Shown here: positions 45,690 to 54,086 of the stretch, piece after piece
Layout: each line of letters opens with the position of its first letter
Numbering within the stretch: position 1 is the stretch's first letter
Notes under the pieces: model-generated
Told to the model about the DNA's origin: nothing
Databases searched by the model: none
Seen by the model: the letters and a program-made list of their open reading frames with translations, nothing else
Position numbers and translations under genes: made by a program
Assembly (NCBI RefSeq): GCF_016807805.1
Contig: NZ_CP063362.1
Span: 682,001-746,000 of the forward strand
DNA: 64,000 nucleotides
From: Xanthobacter dioxanivorans
Lineage (GTDB): Bacteria > Pseudomonadota > Alphaproteobacteria > Rhizobiales > Xanthobacteraceae
Direction: 5' to 3'

Positions 45690-46536
45690 AGGCGGCCGGC
45701 CGGGGACGCAGCGCCGGCGGAAGGGTCAGGCTCACGTCGGCGGCGTCGAGGATCTCGCGCAGCAGCGGGCCATGCAGCACCTCGTATTCCACCTCGCGCT
45801 GGTGGGTGAGCGGATCGCGCGCCGTCAGGGGATCATCCACCCGGCCCGGATGGACCATCACCAGCCCGCCATCCGGCACGCCCTTGAGGAAATGGGCGAG
45901 GAGCGTCGCGAAGTCGTGGTCGGCGGAGAAGTCATAGGCGCCGCCGAAGCCGCGATTGGTGCTCAGCCCCAGCTGCGCCGCGGCGCGCGCGAATCCCGTG
46001 GCGAAGGTGCCGATGACCCGGCCCTTGAGATCGAAGCCGTGCAGCGCCCCCCTGGCCGGGGTCACGTCCCTGAGCCAGGCCTGCGGTGCATGGCGCGCCG
46101 TGGCCTTGAGCACGGCGGCGCGGACCACCGGCAGCACGTGCACGTGCTGGTGGCCGTCCACATGGTGGGGCGGATGGCCGAAGGCCGCGGCAAAGGCGAG
46201 GAACTGCGCCTCCACCTCCGCCGCCACCGCCTTCGGATCGAGCCGGCGCGTCATCGCCGCGAGGAGCAGGGGGGAGAGGGCTGGAAAGGTGCCCGCCGGC
46301 CCCGCCATGCCTGAGGTGAGCGGCGCGAAGGTTCCGGTGAGCGTCACATGCAGGCCGAGGCTCGCCCCCGTGCCCTCGGCCGCCGCCTTCAGCGCCGCGG
46401 CCTCCTCGGCGAGGCCGTCGAACACGGTCATGACCGAGGTGGCGTTGATGCAGCGGCCGGCCACCAGCTGGCGGATGGCCAGCGACACCCCGGGGGCGAT
46501 GGCGTAGTCGTCGGCGCAGAGCGCCACGTGCTTCAC
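45688..46536 (-). CDS. YdjC/ChbG-family carbohydrate deacetylase
   Basis: This 282-residue deacetylase of the ChbG/HpnK/NaxD superfamily shows metal and catalytic motifs ALCADDYAIAPGVSLAI (Asp pair) and LGLHVTLTG. PPHHVDGHQHVHVLPVV and GGLVMVHPGRVDD supply the histidines. Family members remove acetyl groups from chito-oligosaccharides, hopanoid glucosamine or undecaprenyl-phosphate amino sugars. Translation starts at a GTG that overlaps the stop of the glycosyltransferase gene as GTGA. The likely substrate is therefore the polyprenyl-linked N-acetyl sugar made by that enzyme, as in the NaxD pathway. Confidence 0.88.
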   Translation of the reverse strand: MKHVALCADDYAIAPGVSLAIRQLVAGRCINATSVMTVFDGLAEEAAALKAAAEGTGASLGLHVTLTGTFAPLTSGMAGPAGTFPALSPLLLAAMTRRLDPKAVAAEVEAQFLAFAAAFGHPPHHVDGHQHVHVLPVVRAAVLKATARHAPQAWLRDVTPARGALHGFDLKGRVIGTFATGFARAAAQLGLSTNRGFGGAYDFSADHDFATLLAHFLKGVPDGGLVMVHPGRVDDPLTARDPLTHQREVEYEVLHGPLLREILDAADVSLTLPPALRPRPAA

Positions 46537-47576
46537 GGCTCGGCCCTCGAGGCGAGGGCGACCGGATGGGGCGGCACCTGCCCGCCCGCCACCTGCCCCG
46601 CCATGGCGTGCCCGCCGGCCTCGGCGGCGGCGCGGTTGAGCACGTGGTCGGCCACGTAATAGACCGGCCGCGCCTTGATCTCGGAGAGGATGCGGGCGAT
46701 GTACTCGCCCATCACGCCCATTACCAGCAGCTGCGTGCCGCCGATCACCATCAGGCCGACGACGATGGAGGGATAGCCCGGCAGGGGAATGCCCCAGAAC
46801 AGGCGCTCCACCACGATCCATCCGCCATAGAGCAGCGCCAGCCCGGCCAGCGCCGCGCCGAACAGGGCGGCGAGGCGCAGCGGCGCCGGCGAGAAGGAGG
46901 TGAGCGCCTCCATGGACAGGCCAAGCAGCCGCAGGAAGCTCCAGGAGCTGGAGCCGTGGGCCCGTGGCGCCGGGCGGTACGGCACCGCGATCTGGCGGAA
47001 GCCGATCCAGCTCGTCAGGCCCTTGAAGAAGCGGTTGCGCTCCGGCATCCGCCGCAACGCCGCGGCGGCGCGCGGGGAGAGGATGCGGAAGTCCGCCGCA
47101 TCCTCCGGGATGCGCGTGGACGCCCCGAAGTTCAACATGCGGTAGAAGATGCGGACGAAGGTGCGGCGCGAGGCTGGCTCGTCGGAGCGATCCTCCTTCA
47201 CCGCGTAGGCCACGTCCCACCCCTCGTCCTTCCACAGGCGCAGGAAGGTGGGGATCATCTCGGGCGGGTGCTGCCCGTCCCCGTCCATGAACAGCACGGC
47301 GTCGCCCCGGGCGTGGTCGAGGCCGGCCATGAGGGCGGCCTCCTTGCCGAAATTGCGCGAGAGCGCCACCACCTGGACGTCGATGCCGAGCACCGGCAGG
47401 CCGGCGGCGAGCGCGGCGCTGTTGTCGCGGCTGCCGTCGTCCACATAGACGATCTCCAGCCGCAGGCCGCGCGTGCGGGCCTCCGACGCGGCGATGGCAC
47501 TGAGCCGGGCGTGGAAGCCGGCGAGCCCGCCGGCTTCGTTGTAGAGTGGAACGACGATGCTGAGATCTGGTGTCAT
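46533..47576 (-). CDS. Polyprenyl-phosphate glycosyltransferase (GT2, GtrB/ArnC type)
   Basis: This 347-residue GT2 enzyme has a cytosolic catalytic domain (LSIVVPLYNEAGGL, VYVDDGSRDNSA, VALSRNFGKEAALMAGLDHARGDAVLFMDGDGQHPPE) and DFRILSPRAAAALRRMPERNRFFKG. Two C-terminal membrane helices (about 235-262 and 272-300) follow. This is the plan of DPM1, GtrB and ArnC, which load a sugar onto undecaprenyl or dolichyl phosphate. The start at 47576 begins MTPDLSIVV. It has no strong ribosome site. The gene is translationally coupled to the downstream deacetylase. Confidence 0.9.
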   Translation of the reverse strand: MTPDLSIVVPLYNEAGGLAGFHARLSAIAASEARTRGLRLEIVYVDDGSRDNSAALAAGLPVLGIDVQVVALSRNFGKEAALMAGLDHARGDAVLFMDGDGQHPPEMIPTFLRLWKDEGWDVAYAVKEDRSDEPASRRTFVRIFYRMLNFGASTRIPEDAADFRILSPRAAAALRRMPERNRFFKGLTSWIGFRQIAVPYRPAPRAHGSSSWSFLRLLGLSMEALTSFSPAPLRLAALFGAALAGLALLYGGWIVVERLFWGIPLPGYPSIVVGLMVIGGTQLLVMGVMGEYIARILSEIKARPVYYVADHVLNRAAAEAGGHAMAGQVAGGQVPPHPVALASRAEP

Positions 47577-47894
47577 GGTCCGTCTGTCGAGCCCGTGCGC
47601 CGTGTCGATGTGCTGTAGCCGCCCTCGCGCCAGCGGGGGCGAAAATTTTCCGGCGGGCGCGGAACCCCGATCCTTTCCCGGCGTTGACTGGGGTGCGCGA
47701 TCACCCCCCCATTGATCGTGCCATTGGCGCGGCCGCCTTACCCCCAGGGCGGCCGCGTCGTCATTTTCGGGCCTCCGCGCACCCGGGTTCCCCGCGCATT
47801 CGGAGGCTTCATTGCGGCATATCAAGACCCGAGACTTTGGGCGAGTTTAGGGTAAGGTCGCGTCGTCCACACGGCCGAACGGGGGCCTTCCCAC
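47577..47894 (+). promoter_or_regulatory. Gene-free divergent promoter region (glycosyltransferase / universal stress protein)
   Basis: This 318-base spacer separates the minus-strand glycosyltransferase from the plus-strand stress gene. Its right half is less GC-rich and holds an Fnr-type box at 47812. A TAGGGT at 47848 is suitably placed as a -10. No gene is seen. Confidence 0.6.
47812..47825. promoter_or_regulatory. FixK/Fnr-type box upstream of the universal stress gene
   Basis: TTGCGGCATATCAA fits TTG(A/C)-N6-(T/G)CAA exactly and has a perfect right half ATCAA. Its centre is about 76 bases before the ATG at 47895. At -41.5 this predicts a start near 47860. Confidence 0.6.
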
Positions 47895-48725
47895 ATGATT
47901 CGCGACATTTTGGTCAATCTCGCCCAGGGCACCGACAAGGACGTGGCGCGCGACTTCGCAGCCAGTCTCGCCGCGAGCTTCGGCGCCCACCTCACCGGGC
48001 TGACGGTCGCCTACGAAATCGACGTGCCGCCCTTTTACATGGGCGCGCTGCCCACCGACTTCATCGACGCCCAGGTGCTGGAGAACCAGGCCGCGGCGGA
48101 CAAGGCCGCCCAGGGCTTCACCGCCGCCGCCACCGCCGCGGGCGTGACCCACGACGTGCGCACCCTCACCGCATCGCTGGGCGTCGCCGCCAGCACCTTC
48201 GCCGACATGTCGCGGCTGTTCGACATCACCGTCGTCGGCCAGCCCGATCCGGACCGGCCGGGCCCGGAGGAGGTGATCGCCGAGACGGTGCTGATCGAAT
48301 CCGGCCGCGCCGTGCTGATCGTGCCCTACGTGCAGACCAAGCCCTTCACCCCCGACCGGGCGGTGGTGGCGTGGGACGGCAGCCGCGCGGCGGCCCGGGC
48401 GCTGGCCGAGGCCCTGCCCCTGCTGCATCGCACCAAGGACGTGGAGATCTTCCGCGTCACCCGCCACGAGGAAGACGAAGATACCGCCGGCCAGGAGGTG
48501 GCGCGCCACCTCGCCCGCCATGGCGTGGCCGCCAAGGTGCGCCGCCTTCCGGTGAGCTCGGGCGAGCCCATCGCCGCGGCCATCCTCAACGAGGTCTCCG
48601 ACCAGGGCGCCGATTTCGTGGTGATGGGCGGCTACGGCCACTCCCGCCTGCGCGAGCTGGTGATGGGCGGCGTGACCCGCGAGATCCTCGCCACCATGAC
48701 GGTGCCGGTGCTGATGGCCCACTGA
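47895..48725 (+). CDS. Universal stress protein, tandem UspA domains
   Basis: This 276-residue cytosolic protein consists of two Usp folds (about 1-145 and 150-276). The first begins MIRDILVNLAQGTDKDVARDFA. The second carries the ATP-binding-type motif VMGGYGHSRLRELVMGGVTREIL (G-2x-G-9x-G-S/T like) and ends MTVPVLMAH. Usp proteins help survival under oxygen limitation, starvation and other stresses. The Fnr-type box upstream suggests induction at low oxygen, as for related genes in Fnr regulons. A strong bidirectional terminator follows. Confidence 0.92.
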   Translation: MIRDILVNLAQGTDKDVARDFAASLAASFGAHLTGLTVAYEIDVPPFYMGALPTDFIDAQVLENQAAADKAAQGFTAAATAAGVTHDVRTLTASLGVAASTFADMSRLFDITVVGQPDPDRPGPEEVIAETVLIESGRAVLIVPYVQTKPFTPDRAVVAWDGSRAAARALAEALPLLHRTKDVEIFRVTRHEEDEDTAGQEVARHLARHGVAAKVRRLPVSSGEPIAAAILNEVSDQGADFVVMGGYGHSRLRELVMGGVTREILATMTVPVLMAH

Positions 48726-48754
48726 GGACGCCCGCGCCGGCAGCGGCCGGCATA

Positions 48755-48785
48755 AAAAAGCCCCGGCCGACGGCCGGGGCTTTTT
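48755..48785. terminator. Bidirectional terminator between usp and trcR
   Basis: AAAAAGCCCCGGCC pairs with GGCCGGGGCTTTTT around a GAC loop. A T-run follows on both strands, so it serves both convergent genes. Confidence 0.95.
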
Positions 48786-48838
48786 GCTGTGGCGAGGATA
48801 CGCAGGAGTGACGCGCCGCGATGGCGCGACGCCCGCGT

Positions 48839-49540
48839 TCAGTCCTCGTAATCTTCTTCCTCGTTCTTCTTCGATCCGCCGAGCTTGGCGAAGACGGTCT
48901 CAAGATCGAGGGATTCGCGGCCCTTGGGCGCGTCCTCGTCGTGCTCGTGCCCGGTGGTGACGTCGGCGGGCAGCAGCGTCGCGCCACGATCCTCGTGCGC
49001 GGCGGTGGCCGGCCGGTCCTTGGCGGCGCGCTGCACCTCCAGATCGAGGTCGATCTGGCTGCACAGGCCCAGCGTCACCGGGTCCATGGGCGAGAGCTGC
49101 GCCGAATTCCAGTGCGTGCGCTCGCGGATGGACTGGATGGTGGCCTTGGTGGTGCCCACCAGGCGGATGATCTGCGCGTCCTTCAGCTCGGCATGGTTGC
49201 GCAGCAGCCAGAGGATGGCGTTCGGCCGGTCGTGCCGGCGCGAGACCGGGGTGTAGCGCGGGCCGCGGCGCTTCTTCTGCTCCGGCAGGCGCACCTTGGA
49301 TTCCAGCAGCTTCAGCCGGCGGTTGGGATCCTTCTCGGCGAAGGAGATCTCGTCGCGGGACAACTGGCCGGTGGAGATGGGGTCGAGCCCCTTGATCCCC
49401 TGCGCCACTTCGCCGTCGGCGATGCCCTTCACCTCGAGGGGGTGCAGCTTGCAGAAGTCACCGATCTGCTCGAAGGACAGGGCCGTATTGTCCACCAGCC
49501 AGACGGCGGTGGCCTTGGGCATCAGCGGTACGTTCGACAT
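48839..49540 (-). CDS. trcR: DUF1013 cell-cycle transcriptional regulator TrcR
   Basis: This 233-residue DUF1013 protein is confined to alphaproteobacteria and named TrcR in current annotation. It opens MSNVPLMPKATAVWLVDNTALSFEQIGDFCKLHPLEVKGIADGE, with a helix-turn-helix-like first domain. RPNAILWLLRNHAELKDAQIIRLVGTTKATIQSIRERTHWN looks like a second DNA-binding segment. The tail is highly acidic (KKNEEEDYED). GAGG lies 6 bases before the ATG at 49540. Related proteins occupy promoters of many housekeeping genes with RNA polymerase. The exact role is still thinly described. Confidence 0.9.
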   Translation of the reverse strand: MSNVPLMPKATAVWLVDNTALSFEQIGDFCKLHPLEVKGIADGEVAQGIKGLDPISTGQLSRDEISFAEKDPNRRLKLLESKVRLPEQKKRRGPRYTPVSRRHDRPNAILWLLRNHAELKDAQIIRLVGTTKATIQSIRERTHWNSAQLSPMDPVTLGLCSQIDLDLEVQRAAKDRPATAAHEDRGATLLPADVTTGHEHDEDAPKGRESLDLETVFAKLGGSKKNEEEDYED

Positions 49541-49770
49541 GGCGGCCTCTTGGGTCTTGTGAGTCTTTTCTGATCTTGGACACGCCGGCATGGAACGCGC
49601 GGGGCGCCCGCATCTGGCGTCCGGAAACGTGCGGGTTCGCATGGTCGCCCCTCCCCTGGGGCGGACCGCGGAACGCATCGCGATGTCCGGGATGCGTTCA
49701 ACATAAGCGCGCCGGGGTAAAGTTGCAAATGATGCGGGCGGTAAAACGGCGGAGAGCCCCGGCAGCCGGC

Positions 49771-49799
49771 TTGACACGCGCCGCCCGAAACCGCCAATT
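49771..49799 (+). promoter_or_regulatory. Possible sigma-70 promoter of ispH
   Basis: A perfect -35 TTGACA at 49771-49776 is followed 17 bases later by a weak -10 CCAATT at 49794. The predicted transcript start falls at about 49806, on or next to the first ATG of ispH. Confidence 0.4.
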
Positions 49800-49805
49800 C
49801 GCCGG

Positions 49806-50798
49806 ATGCCCGATCTGGATCCACCGCCCATGGACGCCGCAGACAAGCCGCCGCTGCAGATTCTCCTGTGCGCGCCGCGCGGCTTCTGCGCCGGCGTGGT
49901 GCGGGCCATCGACGCCGTGGAGCAGGCCCTGCGGATCTACGGCGCGCCGGTCTATGTGCGGCACGAGATCGTGCACAACAAGTATGTGGTGGAAGACCTG
50001 AAGCGGAAGGGCGCCATCTTCGTCGAGGAGCTGGACGAGGTGCCGGATACGCGCGCGCCGGTCATCTTCTCCGCCCACGGCGTGCCGAAGTCGGTGCCGG
50101 AGGAAGCCTCCGGGCGCAACCTCTTCGCCATCGACGCCACCTGCCCCCTGGTCACCAAGGTGCACCGCGAGGCGCAGGTGCACTTCAAGCGCGCCCGGCA
50201 CATCCTGCTGATCGGCCACAAGGGCCATCCGGAGGTGGTGGGCACCATCGGCCAGCTGCCGCAGGGCGCCTTCACCCTCGTCGAGACGGCGGAGGACGCC
50301 CGCACGGTGGCGCCGGCTGATCCGGAAAACCTCGCTTACGTGACGCAGACGACCCTGTCGCTGGACGACACGGCGGAGATCGTCGCCATCCTGCGCGCGC
50401 GCTTCCCCAGGCTCAGCGAGCCGCACAAGGAAGACATCTGCTACGCCACCACCAACCGCCAGGAGGCGGTGAAGATCGTCGCGCCGAAGGTGGACGCCAT
50501 GGTGGTGGTGGGCGCGCCCAACTCCTCCAACTCCCAGCGCCTGCGCGAGGCGGCCGAGCGCGCCGGGTGCCGCCGCTCCGCCCTGGTGCAGCGCGCCGCC
50601 GATATCGACTGGGCGCTGTTCTCCGGCCTCTCCAGCCTGGGCGTGACCGCCGGCGCGTCCGCCCCCGAGGTGCTGGTGGAGGAGATCATCGACGCCTTCG
50701 CCGCGCGCTATGACGTCACCGTGGAGACGGTGACCTCGATCGAGGAGGACGTGTTCTTCCCCCTGCCGCGCGCGTTGCGGCCGGATGCGGCGGAGTAG
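49806..50798 (+). CDS. ispH: 4-hydroxy-3-methylbut-2-enyl diphosphate reductase
   Basis: IspH is the last enzyme of the MEP isoprenoid pathway, an iron-sulfur protein of 330 residues here. The three cluster cysteines are in [13 protein letters not shown] (C28), [11 protein letters not shown] and [11 protein letters not shown]. The proton-relay [14 protein letters not shown] and [14 protein letters not shown] segments are also present. An in-frame ATG at 49830 ([10 protein letters not shown]) is an alternative start, more likely if transcription begins near 49806. The stop is 3 bases before the thrB GTG, so the two are co-transcribed, a usual alphaproteobacterial arrangement. Confidence 0.96.
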   Translation: MPDLDPPPMDAADKPPLQILLCAPRGFCAGVVRAIDAVEQALRIYGAPVYVRHEIVHNKYVVEDLKRKGAIFVEELDEVPDTRAPVIFSAHGVPKSVPEEASGRNLFAIDATCPLVTKVHREAQVHFKRARHILLIGHKGHPEVVGTIGQLPQGAFTLVETAEDARTVAPADPENLAYVTQTTLSLDDTAEIVAILRARFPRLSEPHKEDICYATTNRQEAVKIVAPKVDAMVVVGAPNSSNSQRLREAAERAGCRRSALVQRAADIDWALFSGLSSLGVTAGASAPEVLVEEIIDAFAARYDVTVETVTSIEEDVFFPLPRALRPDAAE

Positions 50799-50801
50799 GC
50801 G

Positions 50802-51767
50802 GTGGCGGTCTATACGGACGTCTCGCCGGCGGAGCTCGGAACCTTCCTGTCCGGCTACGACATCGGCACCCTGACCTCCTTCCACGGCATCGCCGAGGGG
50901 GTCGAGAACTCCAACTTCCTGGTCCAGACGACCACCGGCAGCTACATCCTCACCCTCTACGAGAAGCGGGTGAAGACCGGCGACCTGCCGTTCTTCATCG
51001 GCCTCATGCAGCACCTGGCCGCGCGCGGGCTCTCCTGCCCGCAGCCGGTGGCGGCCCGCTCCGGGGCAATGCTGGCGCAGATCGCCGACCGGCCGGCGGC
51101 CATGGTCACCTTCCTGCCCGGCGTCTCGGTGCGCCGGCCCACGGCGCAGCATTGCGCCGAGCTCGGCCACGGCCTTGCACAGCTGCACCTCGCCGGGGCG
51201 GATTTCCCCATGCGCCGGGCCAACGCCCTCTCCGTCGCCGGCTGGCGGCCCCTGTTCGAGGCGGCGGGAAGCCAGGCCGACGACGTGGCGCCGGGCCTTG
51301 CCGCCACCATCGCCGAGGAGCTCGGCCGCCTTGAGGCGAGCTGGCCGGCGGACCTGCCGTCCGGCGTGATCCATGCCGACCTGTTCCCCGACAACGCCTT
51401 CTTCCTCGACGACCGGCTGTCGGGGATCATCGACTTCTATTTCGCCTGCACCGATTTCCTCGCCTATGACGTGGCGGTGTGCCTCAACGCCTGGTGCTTC
51501 GAGGCGGACGGCGCCTACAACGTCACCAAGGGGCGCGCGCTCCTTGCCGGCTATGAGGCGCTCCGGCCCCTGTCCCCGGCCGAAAAGGCGGCGCTGCCCC
51601 GCCTTGCCCGCGGCGCCGCCCTGCGCTTTTTGCTCACCCGCCTCGTGGACTGGCTGAACGTGCCGGAGGGCGCGCTGGTGCGGCCCAAGGATCCGCTCGA
51701 ATATCTGCGCAAGCTGCGCTTCCACCGCGCCGTCGACAGCGCGCAGGACTATGGCCTGGTCGCATGA
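50802..51767 (+). CDS. thrB: Homoserine kinase
   Basis: This homoserine kinase, 321 residues, is of the aminoglycoside-phosphotransferase fold typical of alphaproteobacteria, not the GHMP type. It phosphorylates homoserine for threonine synthesis. Family blocks are [28 protein letters not shown], the catalytic loop [14 protein letters not shown] (Asp) and [24 protein letters not shown] (metal-binding DFY). Translation starts at GTG 50802 with GGAG 6 bases before it. The broken rnhA gene follows after 10 bases, so ispH-thrB-rnhA probably form one operon. Confidence 0.95.
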   Translation: MAVYTDVSPAELGTFLSGYDIGTLTSFHGIAEGVENSNFLVQTTTGSYILTLYEKRVKTGDLPFFIGLMQHLAARGLSCPQPVAARSGAMLAQIADRPAAMVTFLPGVSVRRPTAQHCAELGHGLAQLHLAGADFPMRRANALSVAGWRPLFEAAGSQADDVAPGLAATIAEELGRLEASWPADLPSGVIHADLFPDNAFFLDDRLSGIIDFYFACTDFLAYDVAVCLNAWCFEADGAYNVTKGRALLAGYEALRPLSPAEKAALPRLARGAALRFLLTRLVDWLNVPEGALVRPKDPLEYLRKLRFHRAVDSAQDYGLVA

Positions 51768-51777
51768 GGGTGCCGGC

Positions 51778-52232
51778 ATGAAGGACGTGGCGGTCTTCAC
51801 GGACGGGGCCTGCTCGGGCAATCCCGGCCCCGGCGGCTGGGGGCGCTGCTGCGCTTCGGGGCGCACGAACGGGCGCTCAGCGGCGGCGAGGCGCTGACCA
51901 CCAACAACCGCATGGAGCTGATGGGCGCCATCTCGGCGCTGGAGGCCCTGAAGGAGCCCTGCGCGGTGGACCTGCACACCGACAGCGCCTACCTGAAGGA
52001 TGGCGTCACCAAGTGGATGCACGGCTGGAAGCGAAACGGCTGGCGCACCGCCGACAGGAAGCCGGTGAAGAACCAGGACCTGTGGGAGCGCCTGGACGCC
52101 GCGCTGAAGCGCCACCAGATCCGCTGGCACTGGGTGAAAGGCCATGCCGGCCACCCCGAGAACGAGCGCGCCGACGAGCTGGCGCGCGAAGGCATGGCGC
52201 CGTTCAAGCTGAAGGGGCGGCTGGGAGGATAG
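51778..52232 (+). pseudogene. rnhA: Ribonuclease HI, interrupted by a one-base frameshift
   Basis: RNase HI removes RNA from RNA-DNA hybrids. The start [22 protein letters not shown] carries the first catalytic Asp, then the frame fails at a run of five G (51839-51843). With one more base the reading becomes [33 protein letters not shown] (catalytic Glu). It goes on to [15 protein letters not shown] (Asp) and [18 protein letters not shown] (His/Asp) and ends at 52232, giving a standard 151 residues. All catalytic residues are intact apart from the slip, so an assembly error is likely. The 3' end overlaps the minus-strand PH-domain gene by 29 bases. Confidence 0.88.
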
Positions 52233-52788
52233 GAATGGGTTCTGGCTGCGTCCGATGGATCAGGCCGAACACCTGATCGGCATCGGCGATGCAGAGGAAG
52301 CGGGGCACCGGATCGAGCGATGGCACGAGCGCTCCAGGATTTTGCCGCAAATCGACATCCTCCCGCGCGAACGAAATGGTTTGGCCGCTGGGCCATTGCT
52401 GCAGATCGATGACATTGAGCCTGGCGCGCACGAGTATGGTCACCCCGCCCAGAAAAGCGTCCTGCAGGATGATGATGCGACGATCCGTGACCGCATAGGT
52501 CGTGTGGCGGCGGATGTGGGCATCGAGGACATGGCGTCCGCCGTACAACGCCGCCCAGCCAACAGCGAAGACAACTGGCCCGCCCCGTCGGCCGACGGGA
52601 GCAGGACCACCGGCGACCAGCCAGGTGTAGAGTGCGAAACCGAGGACGGCAGCGGCCACGAGGGAAACGAGGACCGGGGCGAAGTCTATCGGCGCGAACA
52701 GCAGTCCCTGCTTCGGCCGGCCCGCCCAGAGCACTCGCTCGCCGCGAAGGAGCCTCCCGGCGAGGCGCCGCTCCATATCGATCCGCAT
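52204..52788 (-). CDS. PH-domain (DUF304-like) membrane protein
   Basis: This 194-residue protein has an N-terminal [16 protein letters not shown] segment, two membrane helices (about 37-59 and 70-87) and a bacterial PH domain with [15 protein letters not shown]. This layout (helices inside or next to a bPH/DUF304 domain with xVTDRRI) occurs in YdbS/YdbT-like membrane proteins of unknown role. ATGs at 52788 and 52776 are both in frame. It converges with rnhA and follows an unrelated polyamine gene on the same strand. Confidence 0.78.
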   Translation of the reverse strand: MRIDMERRLAGRLLRGERVLWAGRPKQGLLFAPIDFAPVLVSLVAAAVLGFALYTWLVAGGPAPVGRRGGPVVFAVGWAALYGGRHVLDAHIRRHTTYAVTDRRIIILQDAFLGGVTILVRARLNVIDLQQWPSGQTISFAREDVDLRQNPGALVPSLDPVPRFLCIADADQVFGLIHRTQPEPIPILPAAPSA

Positions 52789-52829
52789 TGTTCCCCCTCA
52801 TCCCGCCGCGGATAGCGGAACAACACCCT

Positions 52830-52859
52830 GCTGCGGGGCCGGCTATCCGGCCCCGCAGC
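52830..52859 (-). terminator. Hairpin after the polyamine-binding gene
   Basis: GCTGCGGGGCCGG pairs with CCGGCCCCGCAGC around CTAT, about 20 bases after the stop at 52880. The T-run is weak. Confidence 0.7.
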
Positions 52860-52879
52860 CAACCGAGATCAGGACCCCA

Positions 52880-53986
52880 TCACTTCCCGCGCTTGAACGT
52901 GTTCCACACCTTGGTGATCACCCGCTGCACCGGCGGTTCGTTGGTGGTCACGATGAACAGGCGATCGAACGTCTCCTTGTCCGGGTAGATGGCCGGATTG
53001 TTCAGGATCTCCTTGTCGATGAATTTCTGCGACTCGAGGTTTCCGTTGGCGTAGGAGATGAAGTTTGAGTTCTTCGCCGCCACCTCTGGCTTCATCATGT
53101 AGTTGATGAAGGTGAGCGCATTGTCGATGTTCTTCGCATCCTTGGGGATGGCGAAATTGTCGAACCACATGAGCGCGCCTTCCTTCGGAATGACGTACTC
53201 GATGTTCACCGGCGGCTTCTTGGTCTTCTTCGCGGCCTCGGCGGCGCGGGTCTTGGCCTGGAACACGTCGCCCGACCAGCCCACGGCCAGACAGATGTCG
53301 CCGCGAGCCAGCGCGTTGATGTAGCCCGAGGAATCGAACTTCTTGATGAAGGGCCGGACCTTCATCAGCAGTTCGCCGGCCTTGGCGATGTCGTCCGGAT
53401 TCTTGGAGTTGGGATCAATCCCCAGATACTTCATGGCGGAGGGGATGACCTCCTCCGGGCCATCCAGGAAATAAACGCCGCAATCCTTCAGCTTGGACAG
53501 GATCTCCGGCTTGAACACGATGTCCCACGTGTTCATGGGGATGTCGCCGAGGCGCGCCTTCACCTTGTCGGCGTTGAAGCCGATGCCGGTGGTGCCCCAC
53601 ATGTAGTTCACCGCGTGCTCGTTGCCGGGATCATACACGGCGAGGCGCTTGGTGACCTCCGGCCAGGCATATTGCAGGTTGGGGATCTTGGACTTGTCGA
53701 GGGGAATGAAGATGCCGGCCTTGATCTGGCGCTGCAGGAAGGAGCCCGACGGCACCACCACGTCGTAGCCGGTCTTGCCCGCCAGCAGCTTCGTCTCCAA
53801 CACCTCGTTGCTGTCGAAGACATCGTAGCGGACCTTGATGCCCGTCTCCTTGGTGAAGTCCTCAAGCACCGTGGGGTCGATATAATCGGACCAGTTGAAG
53901 ACGTTCAGGACCTTGTCCTGGGCGAGGGCCGCCCCGGAGAAACCGAACGTGGCACACAGAAGTGCCGCTACGAAATGACGACGCAT
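52880..53986 (-). CDS. Polyamine (putrescine) ABC transporter substrate-binding protein, PotF-like
   Basis: This periplasmic binding protein of 368 residues has a signal peptide ending SGAALA-QDK. Mature features LNVFNWSDYIDPTVLEDFTKETGIKVRYDVFDSNEVLETKLL, YDVVVPSGSFLQRQIKAGIF, and WGTTGIGFNADKV match PotF/SpuD. NFAIPKDAKNIDNALTFINYMMKPE closes the conserved part. AGGAG lies 8 bases before the ATG at 53986. The companion permease and ATPase genes are not in the window. A PuuA-like ligase gene lies just upstream on the same strand, pointing to putrescine uptake and breakdown. Confidence 0.93.
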   Translation of the reverse strand: MRRHFVAALLCATFGFSGAALAQDKVLNVFNWSDYIDPTVLEDFTKETGIKVRYDVFDSNEVLETKLLAGKTGYDVVVPSGSFLQRQIKAGIFIPLDKSKIPNLQYAWPEVTKRLAVYDPGNEHAVNYMWGTTGIGFNADKVKARLGDIPMNTWDIVFKPEILSKLKDCGVYFLDGPEEVIPSAMKYLGIDPNSKNPDDIAKAGELLMKVRPFIKKFDSSGYINALARGDICLAVGWSGDVFQAKTRAAEAAKKTKKPPVNIEYVIPKEGALMWFDNFAIPKDAKNIDNALTFINYMMKPEVAAKNSNFISYANGNLESQKFIDKEILNNPAIYPDKETFDRLFIVTTNEPPVQRVITKVWNTFKRGK

Positions 53987-54086
53987 CCGCCGTTCTCCTC
54001 TTGCGCGAGGGCCGGTTCTGCTGCCCGCCCCCATGACCGGAAGGCTATTGCGTCGCGCAACGCCGCTCAACAGGAAACCGGCGATC

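Noticed and set aside
47895..48725. A toxin-antitoxin or defence island around the stress gene
   Set aside because: All neighbours (glycosyltransferase, trcR, ispH, thrB) are housekeeping or envelope genes with normal composition. There is no defence-type domain.
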